A stretch of DNA of 64,000 nt from Sipunculus nudus (Eukaryota; Annelida; Sipuncula; Golfingiida; Sipunculidae), in contig CM049313.1 of NCBI GenBank assembly GCA_026874595.1, forward strand, positions 31,990,008-32,054,007, written 5' to 3'. A program made the translations under genes and the position numbers. The notes beneath the pieces are model-generated. The model had not been told where the DNA came from and made no database searches. It saw only the letters and a program-made list of their open reading frames with translations. Positions 46,883-58,704 of this stretch are shown here, piece by piece (within the stretch, counting starts at the first letter, position 1; each line of letters starts with the position of its first letter).

Positions 46883-49525
46883 TTTTTAGCTCAGCTGACT
46901 ATAAGTCATCTGAGCTATAGTCGTGGTCCATTGTCCGTCGTCCGTCCGTCTGTCCGTCCGTCCGTCCGTCCGTCCGTCCGTCCGTAGATGTGGCACGTTT
47001 TGAAACCGTAAGACCTAGGAATCCAAAATTCGGCATAATGTTAGATGTCCCCAAGATCTCCTACCAAGCCGAAAAACTGGGTCTTTGCGACTTCGTTCCT
47101 TTAAGAAATTAAGGAAAAACCTCAATTTTTTATTAAAAACCTATTTTCACACTTCAGGACTGCCTAATATCAAAACCACTCATCTGTTTTTCCTCATATT
47201 TACCATAAATATTCCTCTATATAGTTCCTATGTACATGCCAGAAATTATGTCTGTATTATTTAATTTAAAAAAGTTATGGGCCCAAACATAATGCATTTT
47301 GTAAAAAATCAGGAAAGATATTTGATCACTTATCACAAAAAATGTTAAAGCTATCAACCTTTTTTCCAGTAATATAACTTTAATTAATCAAAATTAAATT
47401 GTATACCCAAAATTAGATGAAAATCTTTTAAATTTTCTAAAATATTAATAAAAATAAAAAATTGGTATCTTAAATTTTGCCCAACTTTGACCATGGCACG
47501 TTTTTTTCCTGTAAGTACTGTGGATTTAATTTTCACAGCATGTTTTTGTTAGCATTTCAACTGTTAACACCAAAAACTTGAAACCAGTTGATCAAAAACT
47601 GTAGATTTTAATAGGTTTTCAAGCACCATGTAACATATTGTTTACATCAAGCTAGTGTTATGCAGTTTGCAAGAGCTCAGCTCCCCAGCTTCAGCTCTTA
47701 GTTCCTTAAATTCGGCATACAGTTAGATGTCTCCAAATTCCCCTAGCATGCCAAGAATTTGGTCACTAGGACTTAATACCTTTGAGATATTAATGAAAAA
47801 CTTCATTTTTCCATTAAAAACCCATTGTTACACTTCAAGACTGCCTAATATCAAAACCACTGATCTGACTTTAATCATAAATAATATACATATTTTTCAT
47901 TCTCTATGCACATGCCAGAATGATGTCAGTATTGCGTAATTGTTTTAAGTTATGGGCCCAAACATAATGCACTTTGTAAAAAATCAAGAAATATATTTAC
48001 TCCCTTAACAAGGGCATTGCTGAAGCTAGAGATTTTTTTGTCAGGGATGTAACATTATTTAATCAAGATTCAATTGAATACCCAAAATTAGTTCTGAATT
48101 TTTCAAATTTTATAAGTTATTAGTATAAATATAAAATTAGTACCTTAAATTTTGCCCAACTGTGACCATGGCACGTTTGTGTCCTGTGAGCACTGTGGAT
48201 ATAATTTTCATATCATGCACACATTAGGATTTCAGCTTTTTAGTTTAGAAAGCTGAAAGAAATTGGCCAAAAATTGTAGCTTTTATTAATGTTTTTTATG
48301 AGACCCTGTCAGACTTTGGCTCTCTCCAGCCCCTCTTTTGAGTCACCTGTATGTTGACCTTGTTGACCTTTCATCAAATTATGCACGCTTGAGGCGAGGC
48401 ATACAGGAATCCAGGCAGCTTATGGCCAGCCACAGTTGATCCAGGTGTCCAACCCAACTCATCTAGTAGTTTTAACCAACAACATAACAATAAACAATAA
48501 ATTAATAAATTTTTATTGTTTTTTAATAACAAATTAAAGAAAAATAGAAAAGGAATTTGTTAGTTTATAATAACAGGAAATTAACTTGCAGTTACTGATG
48601 ATATAAGAATCTTGTATCGATGGGTAGAATGTCACTTATTCCAAATAACACCATGCAGTCACCTATGGCATTTTTCAGTTCAATTTTAATGATAAAGAAG
48701 TAAATCATATTATTCATTACTAATCATTAGGGATCATATGAAGGAAATTAATGATAGACAAAGATGCAGTTGATAATATTAATCTAGATTCCTACTGTGT
48801 CTAGTGTGTACATTGATGTGAAATTAGTCCAAAATGAATTTTTTACAGTTATTTTTTAATATAAATAAAAGCCATAAAACCAGGTACTTATGATCATTAT
48901 TTAAATGTGTGAATTTTGTATATTCTGGATTCTCAACATTGGTTGGTGAAACTGAATAAATACCAGACATGGTGCGAATACTTTGTAATTGTATTTAAAT
49001 ACGAATATGATTATGTACTCCATTATAAAATTTCTTGCATAAAGAATAGGAATTCAGGTAAAAATGAAAGTATATGAATACTTGTGCAAATACTTTCAAA
49101 ATGTATTCATTAATGCATTCATGAATATATTCTTTAATATTATTTTAATAATCATATCAGTTATATTTCATTTAAAAAAATCATATGATTCTCTTATTAT
49201 TTTTTATAAAAATTATATTTGGGACAATATTTGTAATTTTTTTTAATAAATAGTTAAACTCTTATATTATATGTTCTGCTTATAAGTTATATGGCCAAGT
49301 CAAAATCTGTGTGACAATAGTACTCCATTTGTTAATAAAATAAATGAAATCAATCCTCTTCCCTGTCTCCAAAGGTACTATCAAAATCATACATAAGCTA
49401 AACAACAACAACTCATAATACAGCTTATATTTATTACCACACAAAACCAGCATGTGCCTCATTTCTAAATAAAATTTTTTTATCATATATAACAGCTGAG
49501 CATCGTGACCCACAGGTCCCTTGTT
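46883..49525 (+). mobile_element. HINE element F, 2.64 kb, full length
   Basis: 5' end TTTTTAGCTCAGCTGAC with AGTCATCTGAGCT, followed by the longest GTCC microsatellite of the window (about 46931-46986). The body is the same as in E and G; the 3' end CAGCTGAGCATCGTGACCC / ACAGGTCCCTTGTT ends at 49525. Compared with E it keeps a segment containing 'TTTTTAGTTTAGAAAGCTG' (about 48240) that E has lost. Short frames of 60-80 codons match between E, F and G but differ in ends; no conserved protein is evident. Confidence 0.8.
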
Positions 49526-49720
49526 TGGACTTTATACTAAACTAGTGACCTTGGTTTTCAAGGTCAAATCTGTCAAAATATATGATTTTTGTGAATCCCA
49601 TAACTGCATACTTTTTCCTCAAATTTAATACCCCAATAGTTTCGACCAAGATCTTGGATATGCTTAAAAACTGGTGACCTTCACCTTGGACTTCAAGGTG
49701 AAATCAGTGTAAACTTTAAA

Positions 49721-51290
49721 TTTTTAGCTCAGCTGACTATAAGTCATCTGAGCAATAGTCATGGTCCATTGTCCGTCGTCCTTTCGTCTGTCTTGCCGTC
49801 TGTCCGTCCATCTGTCCATAAGACTGGCACGTTTTGACACCATTGGACCTACGAATCTTAAATTGGGCATACAGTTAGATGTCCTAAAAATCTCCTACCA
49901 TGCCGAAAATTGGGTCAATAGGACTTCGTTCCTTCAAGATATTAAGGAATAACCTCAATTTTTTATTAGAAATCTATTGTCACACTTCAGGACTGCCTAA
50001 TATCAAAACCACTTATCTGGTTTTCTTCATATTTACCATAAATATTCCTCAATATAGTTCCTATGTACATGCCAGAAATTAAGTCAGTATTATTTAATTT
50101 AAAAAAGTTTTGGGCCAAAGCGAAGGACTTTTTTTCCAGTGATATAACTTTAATTAATCAAAATTAAATTGTATACCCAAAATTAGATCAAAATCTGTTG
50201 AATTTTTTAAAATATTAGCAAAAATAAAAATTGGTACCTTAAATTTTGCCCAAATTTGGCCACGGCACGTTTTTTTCCTGTAAGTACTGTGGATTTAATT
50301 TTCACAGCATGTGCACATAAGGATTTAATCTGTTAAAATCTGAAATTTGAAAATAAAAGCTGAAAAATTAGGCTAGTTATTGAATTTTTTTTGGAGGCTC
50401 TTGTTGTAATCCCTTACATTGTCAAGCAGTCCATTTTGGTGACTGTAGGTCATTCAGTACAACTCTCTATGCTCCCCCCGGCTGTTGGCATAATGTAATA
50501 CAATCCCATCACTAGGGCAAGCCCTCTCTCCACTGAGTTGAGCTTGATCAACCATACCACAGGGAGCCTTTTTCTCTGGCACCCCCCCCCCCCCCCCACC
50601 TCATTCTGTTGACAGACCTGTACTATGAACTAGATGAATCTTAAAATTAACATTTTTTCCAGCAACGAGCAGTAACAACGGGGACCCCTCCCCCACCCAC
50701 CCCTTTAATACACAGGACTAATAAACAAGATGAATCTTATACTTTTAATGTTAAATAAATTCTTTTGATGAGACTTGGACAATTTTGATTTTTTTTAAAG
50801 AAAAAAATTTCAGGAATTTAATCCTAATATTCAAATGTGATAAATATTAGGATCTAATGTAAGTGCTAACTGACAAGATTTAAGAAGATATAAATACTTT
50901 GTAGCATTTCATTCATATCTCTTAAAGTTGGCGGGGCCTAGGTGTGAATAACACTGTTAACTTAGTAATAAAATTAGGAATATTGGTCAAACTTTGTGAG
51001 ATTAATTTTTAACACATATGGCCATATATTTAACTTTTGAAAACTTAATTACCTTATGTTACTTTTATATAACACTTACCGTAGGCCTATTTGTTCCCTT
51101 GGTGCATCACTAAATGGTTTAGCTCATGTCCATTATTCTATAATTTACAGAGTTTCATTTTAGCAGGGCTATTTTCTTATAGCTTTTCTAATGATAATAT
51201 ACATGAAAAACTAAAAGAAATAAAAATATTTTGCAGTTACTAATGTTTTCCAAAATTCAGCTGAGCGATGTGACCCATGGGTCCATTGTT
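49721..51290 (+). mobile_element. HINE element I, 1.57 kb
   Basis: It starts TTTTTAGCTCAGCTGAC with a GTCC-rich stretch (49770-49815) and ends TTCAGCTGAGCGATGTGACC / CATGGGTCCATTGTT at 51290. The first 560 bases follow E/F/G; it then switches at about 50340 to the module of element D (TTGGAGGCTCTTGTTG) and a unique tail. The 15-nt C run near 50583-50597 is unreliable in length. Confidence 0.7.
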
Positions 51291-51924
51291 TAAAACCATA
51301 ATAAGTCATGCATATTTTTAATCAGTTTTTTTGTACATATTGGTCCAACCAAGTTGTAGGACAAGTTAAAAAATAATCACCTTTACTGGTATGTCCTTGA
51401 GCATGCAAAGTGTCAGTGTATTAGTATTCTTAAGTAGAAAGGGCCTATTTTAAGGGGGGTGTGCCCAATGCTAGAAATATCTAGTTTGTAAATGATCCTT
51501 ACTTTTAATTTCCTGTGTAACTGATAAACTTTCACATGAGAGCAATATGTAATATTGATTGGGCTTTTCTGATTAATCAAAATCAATATTGTTATTCATT
51601 CTACAAAATACATTCAAATCATCCCGTTAGTTTTCATGATACACTGAAATTCAGAGCTCATGGTCCAGGATCACCTCCATATCATTGGTTGGGGAAAGAG
51701 TATCTTGTTCCACTGTGTTTAATCTTGTCAGTTAGAAGTAACATAACTATTTCTTGCATTATCTTATCAGTATTTCCTTTGTGATTTCACTGATATTCTG
51801 GGTAATCAATTTTAATGTAAAACTGTTTTCCTTAAGTTTGAAGTGACCACCTCAGATGCCTTCACTGATTCACAAACCAGGGTAATCATTGGCAACAACA
51901 TGGAGTGAATTGGTCCATTGTTTC

Positions 51925-52865
51925 TGTCTCTTCACTGGTCTGTTCTCCGTCTCCTCACTGGTCTGTTCTCACAGTCTTCTCACTGGTCTGTTCTCACAGT
52001 CTCCTCACTGGTCTGTTCTCACTGTCTCCTCACTGGTCTGTTCTCACAGTCTCCTCACTGGTCTGTTCTCACTGTCTCCTTACTTTTTCATTCTGTCTCC
52101 TCACTGGTCTGTTCTCACTCACTCCTTACTTGTCCATCCTCTTGCTCTCTTTACTTTTTCATTCTCACTGTCTCGTTCTCACTGTCTCCTCACTTTTTCA
52201 TTCTTACTGTCTCCTCACTGGTCTGTTCTCACTGTCTCCTCACTGATCTAATCTCACGGTCTCCTTACATTTTCATTCTCATGGTCTCTTTACTAGTCTG
52301 TTCTCACTCACTTCTTACATGTCCATCCTCTCGCTCTCTTTACTTTTTCATTCTCACTGTCTGGTTCTCACGGTCTCCTTACTTTTTCATTCTCACTGTC
52401 TCCTCACTGGTCTGTTCTCACTGTCTCCTTACTTTTTTATTCTCACTGTCTCCTCACTGGTCTGTTCTCACTGTCTCCTCACTGGTCTAATCTCACGGTC
52501 TCCTTATATTATCATTCTCACTGTCTCTTTACTGGTCTGTTCTCACTCACTCCTTACATGTCTATTCTAAAGCTCTCTCAACTTGCCCAATCTCACAGCC
52601 TCCATACTTTTTCATTCTCACTGTCCCCTTACAGATCTGTTCCCACTCTCTCCTTACTTGTCCATTCTCACACTCTCTTTACTGGTTCATTCTCACTGTC
52701 TCCTTACTTTTTCATTCTCACCTCACTGTTTCCGTACTTTTTCATTCTCACTTTCTCCTTACTTGTCTATTCTCACCCTCTCCTAACTTATCTATTCTCA
52801 CTTTCCTCTTATATGTCGAGTCTCACACTCTCCTTACTGGTACATTCTCACTGTCTCCTTACTGT
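51925..52865 (+). repeat. CT-rich 24-25-bp minisatellite just before exon 6
   Basis: About 37 copies of 'CTCCTCACTGGTCTGTTCTCACTGT'-type units with variants TTACTTTTTCATTCTCACTGT and CTTACTTGTCCATTCTC. The + strand is almost free of A apart from CAC/CAT and strongly rich in C and T. It stops at TTACTGTCAG (52870), less than 20 bp before the acceptor of exon 6. A 190-codon frame with Ser/Leu/Cys-rich repeats (51918-52490) and others in parallel frames are products of the repeat; being intronic and lacking codon character, they are not called genes. Confidence 0.9.
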
Positions 52866-52887
52866 CAGGTTTTTTTTTTAATTTTAG

Positions 52888-52978
52888 GTTCTAAATGCCT
52901 CAGCAGAGTTCCCTCCAGAGCAGATTGGCAAAACAATACAGAACTATATTGGTTCCATTTCAAGCGAGACATCAACAG
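52888..52978 (+). CDS. Internal exon 6 (last seen) of the unrecognised helical protein
   Basis: The acceptor is TTTTTTTTTAATTTTAG and the donor is GTAAGACA. Entry is phase 0, continuing ILK of exon 5; 30 codons read VLNASAEFPPEQIGKTIQ and then NYIGSISSETST, with one extra G, so the next intron is phase 1. EFPPEQIGKTI looks like a turn followed by a helix; the Ser/Thr-rich end may leave the folded domain. The continuation lies beyond 53 kb and was not found before 64000. No family recognised. Confidence 0.82.
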
Positions 52979-53041
52979 GTAAGACACTGTTGCCATATCT
53001 CATGCATTAAGCGTTGTGACTTGATCTAGTATGCCTTGCAG

Positions 53042-54206
53042 TTTTTACTTTGCTGACTGTAAGTCATCAGAGCTATAGGGATGGTCCTTGGCCTGTTGGC
53101 TAGCCGTTAAAAGGGAACATTTTGTAACTGTTGGACCTACAGATCATAAAAATCAACATACCGTCCCTTAGTTCTCCTCCAAAACCCAAAACTGGGTAAC
53201 TGTGACTGTTCTTTCAAGATGTTAAACAGAATTTTCCATTTTCCATAAAAACCATTTGTTACACTTCCAAACAGCTCACTGTGTAAAAATGGGTGATAAT
53301 CTATTCATGTTTGACATAACCATTCCTGTATATATTTTCTATGTACATGCCAGAAATAAGTTGAATATGGAGTAAATTTTTGAAGTTATGGGCCCTAAAA
53401 ATAATGCACTTTGTCAAAAAATCAGGAAATATATTTACTCACTTAACATGAAAATTGTTAAAATTGCTGGAGAACTTATTTTAAGCATATTACTATGTTT
53501 AACTCCGTTTTCATTGTATACCAGATATTAGAAAAACTTTTAAATTTTTTTAGGCTATTGGCATAAATGTAAAAATCATTACTTAAATTTTGCCCAACTG
53601 TGACTATGGCACATTTTTCCAGTAAGTGCAATTGATTTTATTTTCACATGATTGAGAGATAAGGTTATTTTTTTTTAAATTCCATGGGAGTTGATAAAAA
53701 AGTAGCTTTTATTCAAGTTTTCAGACACCATGCCAATCACTGTTTCCATCAAGCTGACCCAGCGAGTGCTCTAAGTGAGTGGTGCAACCCTCACCTATTT
53801 ATTGGTAACTCATGTCACTCCAGGCAGATCCCTCTAAGCTAAGCTTCCAGCCTGCCCTCCCTCTACTCCCACCCCACCAAACAGAATGGATAAACTAGAA
53901 GAATGTTACAATTTTTTATATTGAGTACATTCTTATTCTAGATTTTGCTACATTTTGTATGATTTTGTATTGTATCACAAGGGGTTGCAATGATTAAAGT
54001 GCACATTTGACCATGTCCACAAAATGATGTATTGATATAAAAGTGTGGATGTTCATAATATGAGGAATTCTTTGCTTTCTTTTTCAACATGTGTGAAATT
54101 GAATATTTATTTCAGTATTAAATTATAGTTGAGATGATAATTTGCATAGTGATATTGTTTTTCCCTCATCCATCCATCAGTGTGTATACCTGATTTGAAA
54201 AGGGAA
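53042..54206 (+). mobile_element. HINE element J, 5' part, interrupted by element H
   Basis: It opens TTTTTACTTTGCTGACTG and AAGTCATCAGAGCTATAG, an eroded 5' hairpin. Body landmarks TTTTGCCCAACTGTGAC, TTCCAGTAAGTGCAATTG and 'GCAACCCTCACC' also occur in order at 60900-61440. It breaks at CTGATTTGAAAAGGGAA (54206), where H begins, and resumes at 58696 with AATCAAATGTACTGAA. Confidence 0.6.
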
Positions 54207-57200
54207 TTTTTAGCTCAGCTGACTGTAAGTCATCTGAGCTATAGCGATCACTCTTTGTCCGTCGTCCGTCCGGCCATCTGGCCATCTGTCCATTAACAAG
54301 GCACAAATCGTAACGACTGAACCTGGAATCTTCTTACTTTACATCCAAAGAGGTCCATGAAAAATCTCCTTAGAAACCTGGAATTAGGTCATCTGTTAAC
54401 AGGGCACATATTGTAACCACTAGACTTAGAATCTTCTGTCTCTACATGCAGGGAGACCCATGAAAAGTCTCCTTGGAAAACTGGAATTAGGTCTCTGGTA
54501 CCCAAATTCTTCAAGCTATTGGGCTCCGAAGTACCCCCCAGAATAATGAAAAATTTGATACAAAAGCTCAAGTAACTGAAAAACTAATCTATTGATCACC
54601 ATGATTCCTTGCATTGATATTGATCATGGAGAGTACCATCAGTTTCTGGAGACTGGTGGCGCCGCCTATATTTTTTCAATTTTGTTACAATTTTTTTTCT
54701 CTATTTTGAGACCTTAAAGGATGTGGTGATCTGTTAACAAGGCACAAATCATTACCGCTGGACCTGGAATCTGCTCACTTAACATCCAGTGAGGTCCATG
54801 AAAAGTCTCCTTGGAAACCTAAAATTAGGTCTCTGTTGACCATATTCTTCAAGCTATTGTGCTCCGAAGTACCCCACAGAATAATGAAAAAATTGATACA
54901 AAAGCTCAAGTATCTGAACAACTAATGCATTGATCACCATGATTCTTCACATCTATATCCATTATGGAATTTTTCATCAGTTTCTGCAGGCTGATGGTGC
55001 CACCTGTATTTTTTTGATTTTTTACGATTTTTTCTCTATTTTTGAGACCTTAAAAGATGCCATCATCTGTTAACAGGGCACAAATCGTAACAGCTGGACT
55101 TAGAATCTTCTGTCTTGACATGCAGGGAGGCCCATGAATAGTCTCCTTGGAAACCTGGTATTAGGTCTCTGGTACCCATATTCTTCAAGCTATGGGGCTC
55201 CGAAGTACCCCCCAGAATAATGAAAAATTTGATACAAAAGCTCAAGTATCTGAAAAGATGCCATCATCTGTTAACAGGGCACAAATCGTAACCGCTGGAC
55301 TTAGAACCTTCTGTCTTGACATGCAGGGAGGCCCATGAAAAGTCTCCGTGGAAACCTGGAATTAGGTCTCTGGTACCCATATTCTTCAAGCTATGGGGTG
55401 ATACAGAAGCTCAACTATCTGAACAACTAATGCATTGATCACCATGATTCTTCACATCTATATTCATTATGGAGTTTTTCATCAGTTTCTGCACACTGAT
55501 GGTGCCACCTGTATTTTTTCGATTTTTTACGTTTTTAGCTCAGCTGACTATAATTCATCTGAGCTATAGTCGTGGTCCGTTGTCCGTCGTCCGTCCGTCT
55601 GTCCGTCCGTCCGTCCGTCCGTAGATGTGGCACGTTTTCAAACTGTAAGACCTAGGAATCCAAACTTCAGCATAATGTTAGATGTCCCCAAGATCTCCTA
55701 CCAAGCCGAAAACTGGGTCTTTGCAACTTCATTCCTTTGAGAAATTAAGGAAAAACCTCAATTTTTTATTAAAAACCTATTTTCACACTTTAGGACTGCC
55801 TAATATCAAAACCACTCATCTGTTTTTCCTCTTATTTCCTATAAATAATCCTCTATATAATTCCTATGTACATGCCAGAAATTAGGTCTGTATTATTTAA
55901 TTTAAAAAAGTTATGGGCCCAAACATAATGCATTTTGTAAATAATCAGGAAAGAAATTTTATCACTTAACACAAAACTTGTTAAAGCTGAGCACTTTTTT
56001 TCCAGTAATATTACTTTTATTAATCAAAATTAAATTGTATACCCAAAATTAGATCAAAATCTTTTAAATTTTTAAAAATATTAGCAAAAATAAAAAATTG
56101 GTACCTTAAATTTTGCCCAACTTTGACCATGGCACGTTTTTTTGCTGTAACTGCTGTGGATTTAATTTTCACAGCATGTTTTTGTTAGCATTTCAACTGT
56201 AAACACCAAAAATTTGAAACCAGTTGATCAAAAACTGTAGATTTTATTCAAGTTTTCAAGCACCATGTCACTTATTGCTAGTGTTATGCAGTTTGCTAGA
56301 GCTCAGCTCCCGAGCTTCAGCTCTAAGTTCCTTAAATTTGGCATACAGTTAGATTTCTCCAAAATCCCCTACCATGCCAAGAATTTGGTCACTAGGACTT
56401 AATTCCTTCGAGATATCAATGAAAAACTTCATTTTTTTCATTAAAAACCCAATGTTACAACTTTAAGACTGACTAATATCAAAACCACTGATCTGACTTT
56501 GATCATATATAATATACATATTTTTCTATACATTCACTATGCACATGCCAGAATGATGTCAGTATTGCGTAATTGTTTTAAGTTATGGGCCCAAACATAA
56601 TGCACTTTGTAAAAAATCAAGAAATATATTTACTCCCTTAACAAGGGCATTGCTGAAGCTAGAGATTTTTTTGTCAGGGATGTAACATTATTTAATCAAG
56701 ATTCAATTGAATACCCAAAATTAGTTCTGAATTTTTCAAATTTTATTTAGTATAAATATAAAATTAGTACCTTAAATTTTGCCCAACTGTGACCATGGCG
56801 CGTTTGTTTCCCGTGAGCACTGTTGATATAATTTTCATATCATGCACACATAAGGATTTCAGCTTTTTAGTTTAGAAAGCTGAAAGAAATTTGCCAAATA
56901 TTGTAGCTTTTATTAATGTTTTTTATGAGACCCTGTCAGACTTTGGCTCCCTCCAGCCCCTCTTGAGTCACCTGTATGTTGACCTTGTTGACCTTTCATC
57001 AAATTATGCACGCTTGAGGGGAGAATCCAGGCAGCTTATGGCCAGCCACAGTTGATCCAGGTGTTCAACCCAACTCATGTAGTAGTATTAACCAACAACA
57101 TAACAATAAACAATAAATTAATAAATTTTTATTGGTTTTTAATAACAAATTAAAGAAAAATAGAAAAGGAATTTGTTAGTTTATAATAACAGGAAATTAA

Positions 57201-58695
57201 CTTGCAGTTACTGATGATATAAGAATCTTGTATTGATGGGTAGAATGTCACATATTCCAAATAACACCATGCAGTCACCTATGGCATTTTTCAGTTCATT
57301 TTTAATGATAAAGAAGTAAATCATATTATTCATTACTAATCATTAAGGATTATATGAAGGAAATTAATGATAGACAAAGATGCAGTTGATAATATTAATC
57401 TAGATTCCTACTGTGTCTAGTGTGTACATTGATGTGAAATTAGTCCAAAATGAATTTTTTACAGTTATTTTTTAATATAAATAAAAGCCATAAAACCAGG
57501 TACTTATGATCATTATTTAAATGTGTGAATTTTGTATATTCTGGATTCTCAACAGCATTGTTTGGTGAAAACTGAATAAATACCAGACATGGTGCGAATA
57601 CTTTGTAATTGTATTTAAATACGAATATGATTGTGTACTCCATTATAAAATTTCTTGCATAAAGAATGGGAATTCAGGTAAAAATGAAAGTATATGAATA
57701 CTCGTGCAAATACTTTCAAAATGTATTCATGAATATATTCTTTAATATTATTTTAATAATCATATCAGTCATATTTCATTTTAAAAAATCATACGATTCT
57801 CTTATTATTTTTAATAAAAATTATATTTGGGACAATATTCGTAATTTTTTTAATAAATAGTTAAACTCTTATATTATATGTTCTGCTTATAAGTTATATG
57901 GCCAAGTCAAAATCTGTGTGACAGTAGTACTCCATTTGTTAATAAAATAAATGAAATCAATCCTCTTCCCTGTCTCCAAAGGTACTATCAAAATCATACA
58001 TAAGCTAAACAACAACAACTCATAATACAGCTTATATTTATTACCACACAAAGCCAGCATGTGCCTCATTTCTAAATAATATTTTTTTATCATATATAAC
58101 AGCTGAGCGTCGTGACCCATAGGTCCCTTGTTTTTTTTTTCTATTTTTGAGACCTTAAAAGATGCCATCATCTGTTAACAGGGCACAAATCGTAACAGCT
58201 AGACTTAGAATCTTCTGTCTTGACATGCAGGGAGGCCCATGAATAGTCTCCATGGAAACCTGAAATTAGGTCTCTGTTACCCATGTTCTCTGAGCTATTA
58301 GGGTTATAAGCACCCCCCATCATAATTAAAAATTTGATACCAAAGCAGGGCACAAATCATAAACATTGGACCTGGAATCTTCTAACCTAAAATCCAGGGA
58401 GGTCTTTGAAAATCTCCTTGGAAACCTGACATTGGATCACAGTGAACTATATTCTCAGAGTTTTGGGATATGTTTGAGCACCCTAGAAATAATGCAAAAT
58501 ACACATAAATTGCCAGATTCTTCATGAAAGGTCGGTTTGTTTGTCATCAGATTTGTTGTGCTAATGGGTCTTAATGAACCTAAGCAAATATGCATAAACA
58601 ATTATGCCACCTACATTATTTAATAAGTTGTCTGTGCAGGGGCATATTGTCAACATGTCAGTTGGCTGAGCGTCATGACCCACGGGTCACTTGTT
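54207..58695 (+). mobile_element. HINE element H with 340-bp cores, containing nested element G
   Basis: The 5' end TTTTTAGCTCAGCTGAC and AGTCATCTGAGCT hairpin, a GTCC/GGCC tract (54258-54293) and diverged 340-bp units follow, with palindrome variants at about 54655, 54993 and 55499. The element is cut at 55531 by G and resumes at 58133 with TCTATTTTTGAGACC. The 3' end TTGGCTGAGCGTCATGACCC / ACGGGTCACTTGTT ends at 58695. Without G, H is about 1.9 kb. Confidence 0.72.
55532..58132 (+). mobile_element. HINE element G, 2.60 kb, full length, nested in H
   Basis: It starts TTTTTAGCTCAGCTGAC, has a GTCC microsatellite (55574-55624) and ends CAGCTGAGCGTCGTGACCC / ATAGGTCCCTTGTT at 58132. It is collinear with E and F. 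It sits inside a 340-bp unit of H: the undisturbed unit reads TTTTTTACGATTTTTTCTC and here the sequence is split after TTTTTTACG. Only T residues at the junction could be a target duplication. Confidence 0.8.
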
Positions 58696-58704
58696 AATCA
58701 AATG

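Larger units (their letters stand above)
46425..51484 (+). mobile_element. Old Helitron-like element split by two HINE insertions
   Basis: Three fragments, 46425-46882, 49526-49720 and 51291-51484, carry consecutive pieces of the module set seen at 6665-8024 (TTGACCTTCACCTTCAAAG, 'TCTGCATAAATATAGG', 'TTTTTCCTCAAATTTGACAC', 'GACCAAGATCTTGG'). The last fragment ends GGGCCTATTTTAAGGGGGG, a weak hairpin, and CTAG at 51481-51484 followed by T. Elements F and I occupy the gaps, each entering at a run of T. Confidence 0.55.
40488..52887 (+). other. Intron 5 (12.4 kb)
   Basis: GT...AG intron, phase 0. Contents in order: an octamer-like cluster (40709-40800), a repeat with GGTGG-NN-CCACC palindromes (40920-41500), two head-to-tail copies of a second HINE family (41606-46314), an old Helitron broken by two HINEs (46425-51484) and a CT-rich minisatellite (51925-52865) next to the acceptor. 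Confidence 0.7.
9286..52978 (+). other. Partial multi-exon protein-coding gene (six internal exons seen)
   Basis: Six exons on the + strand chain in one frame: lengths 118, 122, 109, 46, 176 and 91 nt, with intron phases 0, 2, 0, 1, 0 and 1. Every acceptor is pyrimidine-rich and ends in AG, and every donor is GT followed by a good match to AAG. The joined product is about 220 residues, rich in Leu, Ile, Ser and Gln and without transmembrane or signal segments, and looks like consecutive amphipathic helices. HEAT/armadillo-type or another alpha-solenoid is a possibility, not a recognition. The first exon starts in mid-codon and the last ends in phase 1, so both ends of the gene lie elsewhere. 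The long introns are filled with transposons and minisatellites. Confidence 0.85.

Noticed and set aside
51918-52490. 190-residue Ser/Leu/Cys-rich protein
   Set aside because: Three overlapping frames are open at once because of the 24-25-bp CT repeat; it sits directly before an exon acceptor.
32984-58171. Small proteins shared by HINEs E, F and G
   Set aside because: The frames are short, differ in starts and ends among copies, and are AT-rich; similarity follows from DNA identity of recent copies.
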